From: Calonectria ilicicola
Lineage: Eukaryota > Ascomycota > Sordariomycetes > Hypocreales > Nectriaceae
Direction: 5' to 3'
NCBI GenBank assembly: GCA_020809705.1
Contig: CP085831.1
Span: forward strand, 4,774,001-4,838,000
Length of the DNA stretch: 64,000 nt
The position numbers and the translations under genes are program-made. Of this stretch, positions 11,736-22,727 are shown piece by piece (position 1 is the first letter of the stretch; each line of letters starts with the position of its first letter). Under the pieces are notes generated by a model. That model had not been told where the DNA came from, ran no database searches, and worked only from the letters and a program-made list of their open reading frames with translations.

Positions 11736-12788
11736 ATGGCGATTCGTGTTGGAATAGCAGGCATTACTGGCCGGCTTGGGCAACTTCTCACCTCTTCTTT
11801 GATTCAGCACGAGAATGTCAGCATTCGCGGCCTTTGCCGGAATATTACCCGGGTCCCCCTGTCGTTGTCATCGTCAGCAAAGGTTGAAATTGTGGAGGGT
11901 GGAGCCTTTGACTACGAGCAGATTTCAAAGTTCGTGAACGACTGCGACATTGTTGTGTGTTGCTACCGAGGTGACGACGAGTTAATGACTAAGGGACAAA
12001 AAATGCTGATTGATGCCTGTGAGCGGGAGAAAGTCCCACGGTACATGGCCAGTGACTGGTCGACTGATTATACCAAACTTCAATTTGATCAATCATACAC
12101 AGAAGACGCCAAAAAACATATCAAGGCTTATATTGAGACGAAAAAAATGGTAAAAGGCGTCCATATCTTGAACGGGATTCTGTTTGAAACACTATTCGAT
12201 CCTTCCTTTGGCATCTACAACGATAAAACCCATACCTTTTCGCATTGGGGGATTCCTGGTGTTCGATTTGAGGGCTTATCATTCAGCGACTCAGTACAGT
12301 TCACAACTCGAGCGATCTTGGACCAAACTGCGACAGGAGTGCAACGCTGTGGGTTCATCTTGCCGCGTCTCAATCGCTCACTAATGTCTAAATAGTTGTT
12401 GGTGATTGTAAATCTGTGAATGATATTGCACTGGCATATGAAAAGGTGTACGGAATCAATGCCAAGGTTGTGGTGATCGGGTCTGCAGAAGATCTCCGCG
12501 GAAAAATGTGGAACTTTCAAAATACATTATCAAGTAAATCACCTGATGATAAGGCCTTGTTAGTTTACAAATTCTCAGTATTTTTGAATATGAAGTTGAC
12601 AAATGAGCAGGTCTGACCAGTACTTCATGGTAAGCGAACAAACATATGTGGGACCATACATTCACAACCCGAATTATCCTGAGATCCAAGCCGCATCTTT
12701 CGAGGAATTCATGAGACGTGTGCCGTTGGGCAAACTACCTACAGCTTTCCAACATCTCGTATCTGAGCGCGTGGAGAAAAGCAGTTGA
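11736..12788 (+). CDS. NmrA-like / isoflavone-reductase-like NAD(P)-binding protein
   Basis: Three exons (11736-12349, 12397-12577, 12621-12788) give 320 aa. The N-terminal Rossmann motif 'VGIAGITGRLGQLL' (G-x-T-G-x-x-G), 'CDIVVCCYRGD' and 'RYMASDWSTDYTKL' fit the atypical short-chain reductases of the NmrA/isoflavone reductase group. Intron 1 (47 bp) joins 'TGVQRF' to 'VGDCKS'. Intron 2 (43 bp, 12578-12620) is short but needed: without it a TGA follows, with it 'LVYKFSYFMVSEQTYVGP' forms as in relatives. The protein probably reduces a double bond or ketone of the cluster substrate using NADPH, or acts as a redox sensor like NmrA. It lies between the regulator and the FAD monooxygenase. Confidence 0.83.
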
Positions 12789-14010
12789 TTTTCTTTCGTC
12801 ATACTAGATAGGCCATTATTCAAATATCAAGAGCTTGACTTTTGAAGTCCAAGGCTAGAATGATGTGGGAATTCTACATTGTACTACGTTCAAAGGCCTT
12901 CGTATTTTACCCAATCCATACCGACAATATACACAGTCATAGAAAGAAGGGTCTTTAATACTGAAATTTTATTTCAAGCAAGAATGCTTCCTTCTAAGGA
13001 ACTATGGCAAATTAGCTGGTAAGGTTGAGACTAAGTAATTGGAGTAAAGACAAAGCATGCCGATGATAGTAGACACCAATCCGCCAGCTGACTCCTAATA
13101 TCTCCAGTATCTCTCCTTGTCTGGCTCACCTTTTATATTGATCCCGCCTTAAATACAGTGAAGCACGAACCGATTCTGGTTCGTGGAGGAGGAAGATCTA
13201 ACGATTTTTATTTTCAGAGAGTCTTGCTGTGCATACACATGCGTTTCGCTAGTTGTACTCATAACTATTTTATAAAGAGTGAAGATAGAAAGAGACTTCA
13301 AAATATATAATATGACTTACAAATAAAACTGTTTAGCTTAAAACTTTTGGTTCAGATTTTCCCGAAACAACTTTTTCCGGAATAGCTTTATGTGCGATAG
13401 CGAAACTATTCTCAAATCTCGCTTCCTCTTCCTCTCTATCTATAAATGAGATCTAACCTTGCGCAAGTATCCCGCAACAATTATCCTTACAAAAAATGTC
13501 GATATTGAACCATCTTATTACCGGAACACATGGCTCGATAGCAGTTGCACTTCTAGCTGGTTGAACCTGGGCGGTGACAATACGCTAGCCTTGTCGCTAC
13601 CACAAAAGTCCCCGCCATCCCCGAACTCACCCGCAAACTATTTCCATCCCCTAAGTCCCCGAAAAGTGCACATTGGGACAAATCGTGACAAAGGTTGCTA
13701 ACGCTGACTGTGGTTGAGTGGCCAATTAATTGATGAAGCGAATATTCATTCTCAGGTCATACGTGTTCCCTTGCAAGGATGCGTTTGTCCAACAATGCAC
13801 TGAAATAACCTTAAAGGCGGAGGTCATTGTCATCGTAACTCCCCAATTTACCCGCTGGTAGAAATCTGTCATCACAAGATGCCATTTAAGACTACACTTC
13901 AAATGCAACTAAATAGGCCACAAGGCAACTGCACGCTTTCCATGGATCTCTCACCATACATGCTCTCTCTCACATTTCAAGCAATTTGATTCTATCCACC
14001 ATCAAACAAT
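12789..14010. promoter_or_regulatory. Promoter region of the FAD monooxygenase with three TCCCCG elements
   Basis: This 1.2-kb stretch precedes the FAD monooxygenase. TCCCCG occurs at 13609, 13618 and 13656, about 350-400 bp upstream of the ATG; the first two are nine bases apart. No gene is seen. Confidence 0.45.
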
Positions 14011-15774
14011 ATGAATAAGCCTGCAGTAACTTCAGTCGCTATTATTGGCGGGGGTCCTGTTGGACTTGCCTCCTCCATTCTTCTATCCCTTAGGGGTATT
14101 CCAAATGTTCTCTTTGAACGACACCCTGGAACAGCAATCCATCCCAAGGCGGTCGGAATTAACCAGGGTACCAATGAGATATTTCGCATTATGGGCATTG
14201 AACCAGAGGTCTATGCTGCTTGTGCTCCATTTGAAGTTAGTAGCCGTTTAGCCTGGTATACCAACCTTGGACCAAACGGCAGAGAAATCCACTCCCGGGA
14301 CGGTTTCGGTCGAGGGCAATATGCAGCTGAGTACGACAAACAGAGTCCTAGTCAACTTCGAATCCTCCCTCAGATACGACTTGAGCCTATCCTGCAGCAT
14401 CGTGCCATTGGGCTGAATCCTGGTGGGATCAGATTCGGGACTGAGGTCATGTCTCTGGAAGAGAATCGTGACTGTGTTTCTCTCAAGGTTCGCTCCGTCA
14501 GCACTAATGAGGAAGAGGTGGCATCAGCTCGTTTCATCATTTGCGCGGATGGAGGGCGTAGCTTCACAGAAAAGCTCGGGGTCAAGTGGATCGGGCACAG
14601 GGACCTCTTCAATATGGTCACTGCACACTTCAGTGCGCCATTACTTTCACGTCATCCGAACCCTGAAAACTTCATCACATGGTTTATAGACCCCAAGAAT
14701 GAAGGGAGTGGGACATCGGGCGCCATTTATCAGCTCGGGCCTTGGCCTACTTCGAATAAGACGCGCGAAGAATGGTGCTTCCTTTGCACTTTATCAAGCA
14801 CCGACCCGAGTGCTTTTGACGAAGAGTCGATGAAAGAAAGAATTAAGAACGCATTGGGGCTTCAAGACATTCCTGTTGAGGTCCTCAGCTTGAGTCATTG
14901 GAATGTGAACGCGATCAATGCTTCCCGTTACCGAGTTGGTCGTGTCTTTTTCGCAGGCGATGCTGCGCATCGAATACCTCCATGGGGAGCTCTCGGAATG
15001 AACACAGGCATTCAAGATGTGCAAAATCTTGTTTGGAAGTTGGAGCTTGCCCTGAGTGACGAAGATAAATATGACTCGTTACTCGACACTTATGATATTG
15101 AACGCCGACCTATTGGCGAGCGTGTAGCAAGCACTGGCTTGGAAAACCTTCTTCTTCACCGCAGAGCAATGGATAAGGCACTAGGGATCACTGTCGAAAA
15201 TTTACAGCAAGAAAACGAAAAAGAATTAGAAATCTTCTTTGACGAAACACATCCAGAATACAAAGCTAGGAGAGATGCCGTGCAAAAAGCCTCAGATATA
15301 TTGGACTCTGAATTCCATTCTCCAGGATCCGAGATAGGTTGGTTCTATCCGTCACTTGACATCAATAATGAAGGTGGCCGTTTTCATGGCGGACAAATCC
15401 GCGAAGATGGGTCGTTTCATCTGACAATGTATTGTCCTTCTACTATTCCCGGACATCGTCTCCCACACTCGTGGGTAGAGAAGCAGGGTAAAAGGCTCTC
15501 TATTCGTGATCTCATCCCTCTGAACAAGATGCTCCTTGTTGCAAACTCTCCCAGGTGGGAGGTATTAAACGGAAGCATCGTTCAAGTGGAAGTCATTGGG
15601 TCAGACGGATGGGAAGATATTGACCAAGAGTGGAAGAAGCAATGTGGTGTAGGGGACCGAGGGGCTGTTTTGGTTCGGCCGGATGGAATTGTCACGTGGC
15701 GTAGCGAAAAAGATATGGATGCGTTGCAAGACTGGCAGGCTGTGCTTGCCCAGGTTCTATATGTAGACCACTAA
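14011..15774 (+). CDS. FAD-dependent aromatic monooxygenase (phenol hydroxylase / PheA-TfdB type)
   Basis: A single exon of 587 aa. The FAD dinucleotide motif 'IIGGGPVGLASS' lies at residues 11-22. The second FAD contact 'VFFAGDAAHRIPPWGALGMN' has G316-D317, and the tail 'NTGIQDVQNLVWKLELAL' is classic for group A flavin hydroxylases. The C-terminal ~170 residues ('GDRGAVLVRPDGIVTWR') form the thioredoxin-like domain of phenol 2-monooxygenase relatives. It adds one oxygen to an aromatic ring with NAD(P)H and O2. It is the right end of the oxidative cluster; hydroxylation before the AflY-like step is a reasonable order, but is inference. No membrane segment or targeting signal is seen. Confidence 0.92.
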   Translation: MNKPAVTSVAIIGGGPVGLASSILLSLRGIPNVLFERHPGTAIHPKAVGINQGTNEIFRIMGIEPEVYAACAPFEVSSRLAWYTNLGPNGREIHSRDGFGRGQYAAEYDKQSPSQLRILPQIRLEPILQHRAIGLNPGGIRFGTEVMSLEENRDCVSLKVRSVSTNEEEVASARFIICADGGRSFTEKLGVKWIGHRDLFNMVTAHFSAPLLSRHPNPENFITWFIDPKNEGSGTSGAIYQLGPWPTSNKTREEWCFLCTLSSTDPSAFDEESMKERIKNALGLQDIPVEVLSLSHWNVNAINASRYRVGRVFFAGDAAHRIPPWGALGMNTGIQDVQNLVWKLELALSDEDKYDSLLDTYDIERRPIGERVASTGLENLLLHRRAMDKALGITVENLQQENEKELEIFFDETHPEYKARRDAVQKASDILDSEFHSPGSEIGWFYPSLDINNEGGRFHGGQIREDGSFHLTMYCPSTIPGHRLPHSWVEKQGKRLSIRDLIPLNKMLLVANSPRWEVLNGSIVQVEVIGSDGWEDIDQEWKKQCGVGDRGAVLVRPDGIVTWRSEKDMDALQDWQAVLAQVLYVDH

Positions 15775-16107
15775 GAGTCAGAAGTCATACTATGGGGTAC
15801 TATCAATTGGCTTAAGTAGATTCTTGATCACAATGATTTGCGTTATAAAAGTATCTGCCACTAGGACGCTGAATCATGTACACCCCTGACTTGTTTGACG
15901 AGAAAAATGGCGAAGGCGAAGTCAGTGTTCGTGGGACTGTTTATGAAGGTTCTGTTGCTAAGCTCAATTTTTCAAATTCAACAGTAACTGAGTAAAGTAA
16001 TTAGAGTAAGATCTACTCTTTCTTTGTTTGAAGACTTCTAGCAAATTCCCTATTCTGCAAATGGCTAGTAGTTGTCTACTAACCTCAGTGATTGCTTTGT
16101 AGACAGT
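15775..16107. other. Short convergent gap
   Basis: This 333-bp gap between the 3' ends of the FAD monooxygenase and the broken NLR-like gene is AT-rich. I see nothing in it beyond likely transcript ends. Confidence 0.4.
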
Positions 16108-19100
16108 TCACTTCTTCGGCCATCGGAGACTACGGATTCCGGTCGTTTTGCTCGTATTCTTGCTCTTGAATATATTAAATAGCCAATTTAGAGCCGCTCG
16201 TGATTGACTTAGGTCCCGAGGGTATTCAGATCCCCGAGTGACGAAATTTTCAGTGCCTTGAAACTTTCTCTGGATAACCTCGGTGTCAAAGCCGTAACGC
16301 TGATTGACCTTGACAAGGTGATATCTAAATTCTTGTTTTAAATCTCGAGACACCTTTCCACCGGCCTCTAGAAGTATGCATAACTTTTCGAACTTGGCTT
16401 CGGGATCGAGATGACGGGTAAATTGGGCTCGAGATGTTAAGAATACCCAGTCCATGGGTGTGTACCCGAACCCATCACTAGTATTGACTTCGGCGCCGAG
16501 TTCCAAAATTCTTTTAGTTGATCTTGGATCCGCCACATGAAGCGGTTGAAATATTAAAGTTTCACTACGTTGATTGCCGTACGGTAATTGAAAACTTTTC
16601 CCCAACCTCTGTGAACTCTCCAGCAGTGACAGCAGGACATCGCGTGCAACCACTGAATCAGCTTCCGACTCTTTTTCTTCGCGGATGACGTCAATGATAG
16701 CCGAGATGTCTTTATGGACGGGATATTGGTACTTGAGAAGTAAAGAAACTATGGCTTCCAGATTGACAGGTGGAAAGCCGATTGTAGTGAAGCCAATTAG
16801 CAAACAACGCATTAGGCCACCTGATGAGGTTTTAAGAGCATCTGGGTTTCGGTCAACAAGTTCCTGGAACCACAGGATAATGCCAGCCATCGCAGCGAAA
16901 TCTGTTAAGCACATCACGGAATTTTCCATGTCTGACCCCCCGAATGCCGATTCATATAAGTTCTTGGGAGCACCCTCAAAAAACTCCCATTGACTTCTTC
17001 CAGTGGTTGACTCGGCCATTTGAGCATGCCAAGGGAGCTCCATGATATTTGTCAAACTGAAGGGTGGTTCGACAATTTCATTTGCCACCATTACCAGAAA
17101 CGCCTTTGTATGGAAAGAATGTCCATTTTCATATGTGATTTTGGCGCGGTCACCGAGCACTAAGTGCTTAAACCTGACAGATGAGACGAATTCAAAAACA
17201 GTTTGGTGCATGAGCTGGATTCCTCCTCTGCCTTCTTCTACAAGTCCCCCGCTCCAAGAGGAAAACAAATGATCTAGCCTATCTTTATATAGACCTGCAT
17301 ACGCCGTGTTGTACTTTTGTTGTGCCTCTGAGAAGGTTCTGCAATCCGAGATGGCGACAGCTTTCGCTAGTTGATAATGATTTGGAAACGTTTTACCCGT
17401 TAAAAACATTTTGCCATCAGAGGGTAGGGTCACTCTGCGCTCTCGGTTTCGGATTAGAAGTTCTAGTAGGGCGTATGTTTTCCACCTGTCTGCCTGGGAA
17501 ATGCGAGAAACTATCATCTCATAGAACTGGTTCAAGTCCGTGGGGAGATTGAAAAGCCGGGCTTGAAGCTCTTCGATCGTAGGGGTTGTAGGGGATGAAA
17601 AGATCGAAGTCAATTCGGAAACCACCAGACGAACCCAAAGGAACACTCCAGACGCAAGGCGTACCACGTCCGGTGTCAACTCTAGACTTATATCGGGAAG
17701 ACCCATCACTGCTCCGATGAAGTAATCTCGAATATCATCCTTATTGTGGTCTTGCACACTTAGACTTGGATATTTTGCAAAATTGTCAAAGAAAATGGGC
17801 CACGGTCGGCTTGAAAAGCATACTTTGATACGAGTATAAGATTCATCAATATAACAAATCAGACTTTGAAGAAACCTGCTGATTACCTCTGGAGGGCCAT
17901 CAAATTCATCGAGAGCGTCGAAGAGTAGAATAACCTCCAACTTGATACGGCGCTGATTGAGCATCATATGAAGGCCTTTTTCCAGTTCTGGGAGAGTCCA
18001 AAGTTTAGTGACAGACTCGTCTCTTTTCTCTTGTCACAGTAACGGCGCTAATTCCGTAAACAAACTAGGTTGTTGGCTGAGCATTTGTCTTAAGAGGCTT
18101 CGTAGAACACCTTCGAAAGATTTTTGAATTTGCGTCCCACGATAATGAAAGAAGAAACCTGCAAATATCTGCCCGACCTGTCCTTTATGATTGAAGTTGT
18201 GCGTAAGATCCCGAGTCTTGGGATTTTCGAAGATGAATTTCATCATTGTAGATTTGCCGGACCCAGGTTTGCCGTTGATCCAAAAGATTCCCCATCCATA
18301 TTGTAACCACTCCATAAAATCGCGATTCTTGAAGACCCAATCGAAAGTATTTTCAAATGCAGACTCGATGTCGGCACCTCGAGCGTCAAGCAATACGTTG
18401 TCAAGCGAGGTTAATGTTTCTGGGAGCAACCGTCAGTCAGCTATCATAAATAATTAGACAAATATCCATCCTACCATCAAGTCCCCGCTCTTTCAAGTCA
18501 CCAGAGTTGATCTGTGGCTTTTCTATAGGAAGGGAATGAGAGTCTGACGCAGCAGCCGCCTCTATGGTTGACGGTTCCGCTGAAAGGTCACAAATGTCTC
18601 GAAGTTTAGAGATAATAAGCCGGCAAGAAGGATGTCCTGGATGAAACTTGACTATATTTGAATGGTCCGCATCGATAGGGAGAGTCCACGACTCAGTAGT
18701 CGGGTTGCTAATTAATCGACAAGTTGCTGAGTGACGGTTTACTAAGACTTCTGTTGGGCCATCTCGGACCCAAGAATTTTCCCGTGGCTGTAAAGCTATT
18801 AGCATAATGACTTGCAAGGTAAAAAATAAGACGGCATTTGTAAGTATATAAATAATCGAAATCGTCATCATATTTGGCAATAATGATTGGTGCTCTTACA
18901 ATCAATGTGCGTGATTCCACCGTTTCATACGCCCAGTACATCTTAATCTTTCTGTGAAGCTGTATCCCTGAGAATGACCCTTGTAAGCGTCGCAGATATG
19001 GAGATTCCGGTGAAAGATCTTGAATGAGAGTCTCATTCGGTTGACCCTCTACCAAAGCTAGCAGGTGTGTTTGGCGCATGCCAAGGCTAGGAACCCCAAA

Positions 19101-19860
19101 CATGACTGCACCTTGAATCTTGTCTAGAAGACCATGATCAAGATTGTTAGGAGCATTAGCCATTTGTAAAATAACATCCTTCAATATAATTCCTCCCAGG
19201 CTATGAGCAAGAAAAACAAAGGGCCGAGGGGGAACCCCCGGCCAAGATGCTCTCATATGTTCAAAAAGCATCTTGGCCATGTCATGTATCGACTAAAATG
19301 AATCACTACACAGCAATCGCGAATCGTAGCCGTAGATAATAGCCCTAGTACCGGGAACTGCTGCAGGAACCTCATCCCTGATCCACATGAAGCTTTTATC
19401 AGGCCCACGCGACTGCCATGAGCCAAATGGGTGGCTCGACAAACCCGATATAGCGATACATCTGTGGTCATTATTTAGATCCAAATACGCACCTTTTAGC
19501 TGGGCGAAGATTGACATACTCAACTTGATGATGACCAGGTTCAACGTCATTTAACGGTGTCATGCCAAGAAAGTGAGTATCCAGAATGATGCCAGGGGTG
19601 CTCTTTGTGACCCACTCAGCCTCCCTAGATTGCTCCATGGATGGAGGAATCCTCCTGAGCTGCACCGTTGCCCATTTTGTTAGCGGCTCCTCCCAATAGT
19701 CAAGCGTTTTTGCTAGTGAATACACGCGTATTTCTTCAACGGCTAGGCCGCTGACAGCCTTCACCAGGTATTCGGCTGTGGCATCATGGCTGTTGACGTA
19801 ATCCGGAATGCCTCGGACTCGGAACACTTCCTTCAACCACGTCTCTCCAATGTTACTCAT
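16108..19860 (-). pseudogene. Broken NLR-like gene: esterase-NACHT-ankyrin STAND protein with two in-frame stops
   Basis: Exons 19860-19493, 19461-18900, 18787-18475 and 18419-16108 keep one phase throughout and would encode about 1,184 codons, but TAG at 19295-19293 and TGA at 18036-18034 interrupt it. The order of parts is: an alpha/beta-hydrolase (lipase-like) domain with 'FLAHSLGGIILKD'; a NACHT P-loop domain with Walker A 'GKPGSGKST' and, after the second stop, Walker B 'LLFDALDEFDG'; then helical repeats and ankyrin-like sequence ('LELGAEVNTSDGFGYTPMD'). Such fungal STAND proteins act in non-self recognition and cell death. The first intron would be only 31 bp, which also hints at decay. 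A readthrough or sequencing-error explanation cannot be excluded. The start was placed at the second in-frame Met, where similarity to relatives begins. Confidence 0.85.
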
Positions 19861-20344
19861 CTTTACGCATGACAAAAATAGTGATTCTGCATGCTTTTCG
19901 TGCCAAGGCAACGGAAAAACAGCAATCAACTCGAAGCGGAGAAGGGAAATTGGGCGCGGACATAACGTAAGGCTGAAATGTCCTGTTCAGCTGCATCACG
20001 TCTACATTAGCGAGATTGCTTGCCGGTGATTCGCCGCCACCATGCATGTCCTAATTATCACGCTAAGCACTGGTTTTTTGGAGTGAATTAAATGCGAAAA
20101 CTACCCTTCAATCTGGTCTACGGCTTGCAATTTAACCAGTGAGTGGGTTGAGTGTCAAACTGCCGCTAACCTTTTCATCTCGGATCGCTGTGTTAATACC
20201 AATGAACTTTTACCATATTTCAACCTATCTGCCGCGTGCCATACTACCTGCACTAGATATTTCCTTTCCCATGACTCACAATATCAGACCCGTTTTGTGA
20301 CTATAGTCAACCGAACATCATTCAAATTGCCATCCATTATACCA
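19861..20344. other. Gap upstream of the NLR-like gene
   Basis: This 484-bp stretch holds the likely promoter of the broken NLR-like gene and the 3' flank of the F-box gene. No gene or clear element is seen. Confidence 0.4.
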
Positions 20345-22252
20345 TTAATCATCTTCAATCTCCATCGTGATCCCAAACTTTCTATTATAGAACTCGTAGC
20401 ACACATTTCTGCGTCTAGTTATTGGTACTGCCTTTCTTGGAAAACCTGGTTCAAATTGCATCAGTCGCTGTCCGCAAACGATCTGATCTAGGACAGGTAA
20501 AACCTCAGCATATGCTTCGGCTTGTTCCAGCATGCGATTTCGATGAGCCCTCTCCCAAATGAGCACCGTTGGATAGAACTCTTCTTCGGGAAAGGACTCG
20601 TCAATCATCGGCCGAGCCTCTGCATCCTCTTCCTCCTTGGGTGTTACATTTCGCTCTATATAATACCTCGATTCCCGAAAATCAGATGGAGGCCACCCGT
20701 ATGTATCTCCAGCTAGAGCCAGCGTCTTCAGCCTTTTCAAGCCCTGAAGGTGGGCGCGCAATTCGTCATGATTGACGAGCCAATTACACGGATCGCCATA
20801 TGCTCCACCATACATGATGCGGAGTTGTTCAAGTGACACAATTTGCCCAATGATTGCGAGAGCCTTTTCTGGAACACCCGTTTTTGGTGGTTCAGTTTCC
20901 TCTATCACCGGACCTCCTGGATTCCAATCTGGCTTAATCACTGCCCATCCCAAAGATAGAGACTGTAGATTGTTGAAATTACCAGCTGCGAGTGCAGGTA
21001 TAATGTATTCATTCAGGTGTGCTTTTGCCTTGTATGCCTTATGAGTTTCATGCAGATAAAGCTTTTGCAGATGATTGTGTTGTAATATGAACTTGGCAAC
21101 ATGAGTGCACGTCTTTACGTCGCCGGGCAGTTGAGCCACAACAAGAGTCTCTAGGTGTTCAAAAGGCTGCAATTCGCTGATAAGCTTTCCGTGTTTGGTC
21201 CAAATATTTGGCCACAGCTCGACATGTTGGAGCGAAGATGAGAGTAATGATGAGACGCCACGAGCATCGAGGGGGGGCTCTAAAAGGCGTAACTGGCGCA
21301 GGCGAGGAAATGGAATCGCATTGTGGCCGAATGAAATGGTTCGCGGCTCCATCCCTTCGTAAGATAGGCTGTGTGTCCAACAAAGAGACTTAAGACTGGA
21401 AGCACAGACTTGGAACAGAGTTTCGAAAAAGTTGGAAACTCCAATGTCCTTCCCAGCTTGCCATAGATGATTGATGGATCTATCTGAAATTTTAATTGTG
21501 AGAGAAGAAAGTGGCCAGATTTTGGGGGTCAACGGAGGTCCCATGGGCCAGATATCATTGACACTGATATTCTTTAGCTGAATGACCTGGGCAGAGGAAT
21601 GAGAGATTTGAGTGAAGAAGTTTGCATCCACCGGAACTATATCCCCCCAGTCAAGATATTTGAGGTTCGGCATTGCAGATGAAATGGCGAACAATGATTC
21701 GTCTCGCAAGTTCAGATAGTATTCGTTGGCTTCCTTTCTAATTTTTTCCGATTCCTCCTCGGTGTACTCAGTGGACGTCACATGATAGATGGTGTCATGC
21801 AGGTCCGAGTGGCATGTCGAAACATAAAATTGACGAGACGCGAATTTGAGTTTGCGAATGCAAGGTCCGATTCTGGGCTTCTTACTTTCCGTGCGAGCCT
21901 CATTTGCTAGGTGCAACATGAGATTCCTTGCCTGAGGGCTGTAGTCGAAGTCAACACTGGCGAACTGGACGCGACGAGCGAGTTGACGGCAATCGCTGTT
22001 GGCCAGGGCGAGTAAAGCCAGGGTCGGCTTGTCATCTTCCAGAAACGAAACGATATTGGCTAGAATCTCTGCAGGCAGTTGAAGCAGCAGTCTGCCTGAC
22101 TCGCTTGGTTCCGAATGTATGACTGCGTGAGGCACCAGAGGCCACCTTCGATTTAGTCGTTTTATGACGTCTTGATAGTCATAGGGCCTGCGCACCCTTA
22201 CCATCAGAGCTCCTACATCGTAAGCCATCATAGTAGCATCGTAAGTCGTCAT
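20345..22252 (-). CDS. F-box domain protein
   Basis: A single exon of 635 aa from the first ATG in frame; the frame stays open about 168 bp further upstream but without an ATG. An F-box is seen at roughly residues 57-97 ('LLLQLPAEILANIVSFLEDD' then 'LALANSDCRQLAR'). The remainder is a leucine-rich, alternating region ('MPNLKYLDWGD', 'LRQLRLLEPPL', 'LQSLSLGW', 'LKRLKTLALAG') resembling irregular leucine-rich repeats used to bind substrates. It would link targets to an SCF ubiquitin ligase. The extreme N-terminus is coded by a 21-bp tandem repeat. Genes of this kind are numerous in filamentous fungi and mostly uncharacterised; no specific target can be named. Confidence 0.8.
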   Translation of the reverse strand: MTTYDATMMAYDVGALMVRVRRPYDYQDVIKRLNRRWPLVPHAVIHSEPSESGRLLLQLPAEILANIVSFLEDDKPTLALLALANSDCRQLARRVQFASVDFDYSPQARNLMLHLANEARTESKKPRIGPCIRKLKFASRQFYVSTCHSDLHDTIYHVTSTEYTEEESEKIRKEANEYYLNLRDESLFAISSAMPNLKYLDWGDIVPVDANFFTQISHSSAQVIQLKNISVNDIWPMGPPLTPKIWPLSSLTIKISDRSINHLWQAGKDIGVSNFFETLFQVCASSLKSLCWTHSLSYEGMEPRTISFGHNAIPFPRLRQLRLLEPPLDARGVSSLLSSSLQHVELWPNIWTKHGKLISELQPFEHLETLVVAQLPGDVKTCTHVAKFILQHNHLQKLYLHETHKAYKAKAHLNEYIIPALAAGNFNNLQSLSLGWAVIKPDWNPGGPVIEETEPPKTGVPEKALAIIGQIVSLEQLRIMYGGAYGDPCNWLVNHDELRAHLQGLKRLKTLALAGDTYGWPPSDFRESRYYIERNVTPKEEEDAEARPMIDESFPEEEFYPTVLIWERAHRNRMLEQAEAYAEVLPVLDQIVCGQRLMQFEPGFPRKAVPITRRRNVCYEFYNRKFGITMEIEDD

Positions 22253-22270
22253 AGTAGCAGCGTAAGTCTG
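22216..22270. repeat. 21-bp tandem repeat, about 2.6 copies
   Basis: Two 21-bp units (22216-22236 and 22237-22257, differing at three bases) are followed by a partial third copy. The array covers the start of the F-box frame, so the first residues (MTTYDATMMAYD) are themselves repetitive and the exact start is uncertain. Confidence 0.75.
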
Positions 22271-22727
22271 GGTATAATTGAATATTGATAATGCGCGTGC
22301 AAACCTTTGAAGTTGGCTAGATGAGGACAGAACACAACTTGCCCCGCACGATTTAAAGCGGGGTCGCTGTCTCAGATTCAGCCGTATCAAAGGGCAGAGC
22401 TGACAGATGACTTCATCCAAAATTTAATCATGCATAAAACTATGGTATGCACTGTTGTGCGCGTTTTGATGGATAAGTGTAAAAATCTAGTTAGTAGGCT
22501 GATCGCTGAAAAAGGAAAACTAAAATAACGACTAAAAGTTATTGAAAGGTAAATTTGTGGAGATCAACTTCTGCGACCACATTTTCTGCGTGCAATGGAG
22601 CGATAGATATTGACATCAAATATAAGACTAGTTGCGTTATAGAAAAAGACACTTTGTCATTGGAATAAATTAAACTAAGGCCACCGACTGCAATAAGATG
22701 CTGCCGCGGGCGCTACCACAAGAAGTT
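22253..22727. other. Gap between F-box and NmrA-like genes
   Basis: This 475-bp stretch carries the F-box promoter and the 3' flank of the NmrA-like gene. Apart from the tandem repeat at its left edge I see nothing distinctive. Confidence 0.4.

Noticed and set aside
17985..18055. An intron that would remove the TGA at 18036-18034
   Set aside because: Possible donors (GTTACT, GTGACA) joined to the CAG before 'AACTGG' change the reading frame, whereas the frame without an intron continues directly into 'TKLWTLPELEKGL'.
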